Positions 63,974 to 64,000 of a DNA stretch of 64,000 bases are shown here, piece after piece (the first letter of the stretch is position 1; each line of letters opens with the position of its first letter). The translations under genes and the position numbers were made by a program. The DNA is taken from contig DFXM01000001.1 in the NCBI GenBank assembly GCA_002381695.1, forward strand, positions 62,001-126,000, given 5' to 3'. A model generated the notes under the pieces. The model was given only the letters and a program-made list of their open reading frames with translations. It was not told where the DNA came from and searched no databases. This stretch comes from Clostridium sp. UBA4108. Its GTDB lineage: Bacteria; Bacillota; Clostridia; Clostridiales; Clostridiaceae.

Positions 63974-64000
63974 ATGACTATAATAGCTACTAAGAATTTA
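63974..64000 (+). CDS. pstB: Phosphate ABC transporter ATP-binding protein PstB, N-terminal start
   Basis: Only the first nine codons (MTIIATKNL) are inside the window, behind the ribosome site GGGAGGA. Position after pstS-pstC-pstA and the opening residues are as expected for PstB, the ATPase of the phosphate transporter; the rest is beyond the edge. Confidence 0.85.

Overview
The window is about 70% A+T and reads as the chromosome of an endospore-forming, amino-acid-fermenting Clostridium in the strict sense. The evidence is clostridial codon use, strong GGAGG ribosome sites, a SCIFF peptide cassette, sigma-E/-G/-K genes and an anaerobic ornithine pathway under sigma-54 control. Nearly all genes lie on the + strand. 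There is no rRNA, CRISPR array, prophage or transposase. Much of the order follows the Bacillus subtilis yrb/yrv/yrr region (queA-tgt-yajC ... secDF-[recJ site]-apt-relA-dtd ... aspS-[6S RNA] ... rrf2-iscS-mnmA ... alaS-ireB-ruvX-yrzB ... mltG-trmR-trhP-udk-PBP), with clostridial genes inserted between.

Layout. 1-6.3 kb: tRNA queuosine genes (queA end, tgt), Sec accessory genes (yajC, secD, secF) and, between them, a small membrane protein and the SCIFF ranthipeptide precursor with its radical SAM maturase. 6.4-14.7 kb: a RecJ-like DHH protein that has lost most metal ligands, apt, relA, dtd, a metallo-hydrolase, hemZ and aspS. 14.8-15.1 kb: a structured small RNA with a consensus promoter and terminator, probably 6S RNA. 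15.3-17.0 kb: ybaK and a two-gene ThrE-type exporter on the - strand. 17.2-26.8 kb: a PAS-AAA-HTH sigma-54 activator, a perfect 20-bp palindrome, a textbook -24/-12 promoter and the complete ornithine route (ord, ortA, ortB, oraS, oraE, a MutL/GlmL-like protein, orr), which converts ornithine to D-alanine and acetyl-CoA. 27-28.7 kb: a flavin reductase-like protein, an AEC-family transporter and tRNA-Lys(CUU). 28.7-34.1 kb: iron-sulfur and thiolation genes (a second cysteine-desulfurase-like gene, iscR, iscS, iscU, mnmA, a second iscU) with a short intergenic inverted repeat. 34.1-42 kb: a PRC-barrel/AI-2E pair, a T-box-controlled alaS, ireB, ruvX, a DUF1292 gene, fur and RNase J. 42-49.3 kb: typA, mltG, tRNA wobble-uridine genes, udk and a class B PBP. 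49.5-57 kb: sigK, a lone PilT-like ATPase, ftsA, ftsZ, spoIIGA, sigE, sigG, ymxH. 57-64 kb: nrdR, a YfiH/PgeF protein, a PhoP/PhoR-type two-component pair, then pstS, pstC, pstA and the start of pstB, with two near-identical Pho-box-like promoters.

Most of this is housekeeping. The items most worth a second look are the catalytically degenerate RecJ remnant at the recJ site, the RNA after aspS, the unbroken sigma-54/palindrome/ornithine regulon, the paired Pho-type promoters, the lone PilT beside ftsAZ with a 24-bp palindrome, the inverted repeat between mnmA and the second iscU, and several hairpins that cover ribosome sites. I did not find a system that I can call wholly new. All homology statements come from reading motifs and lengths, not from searches.
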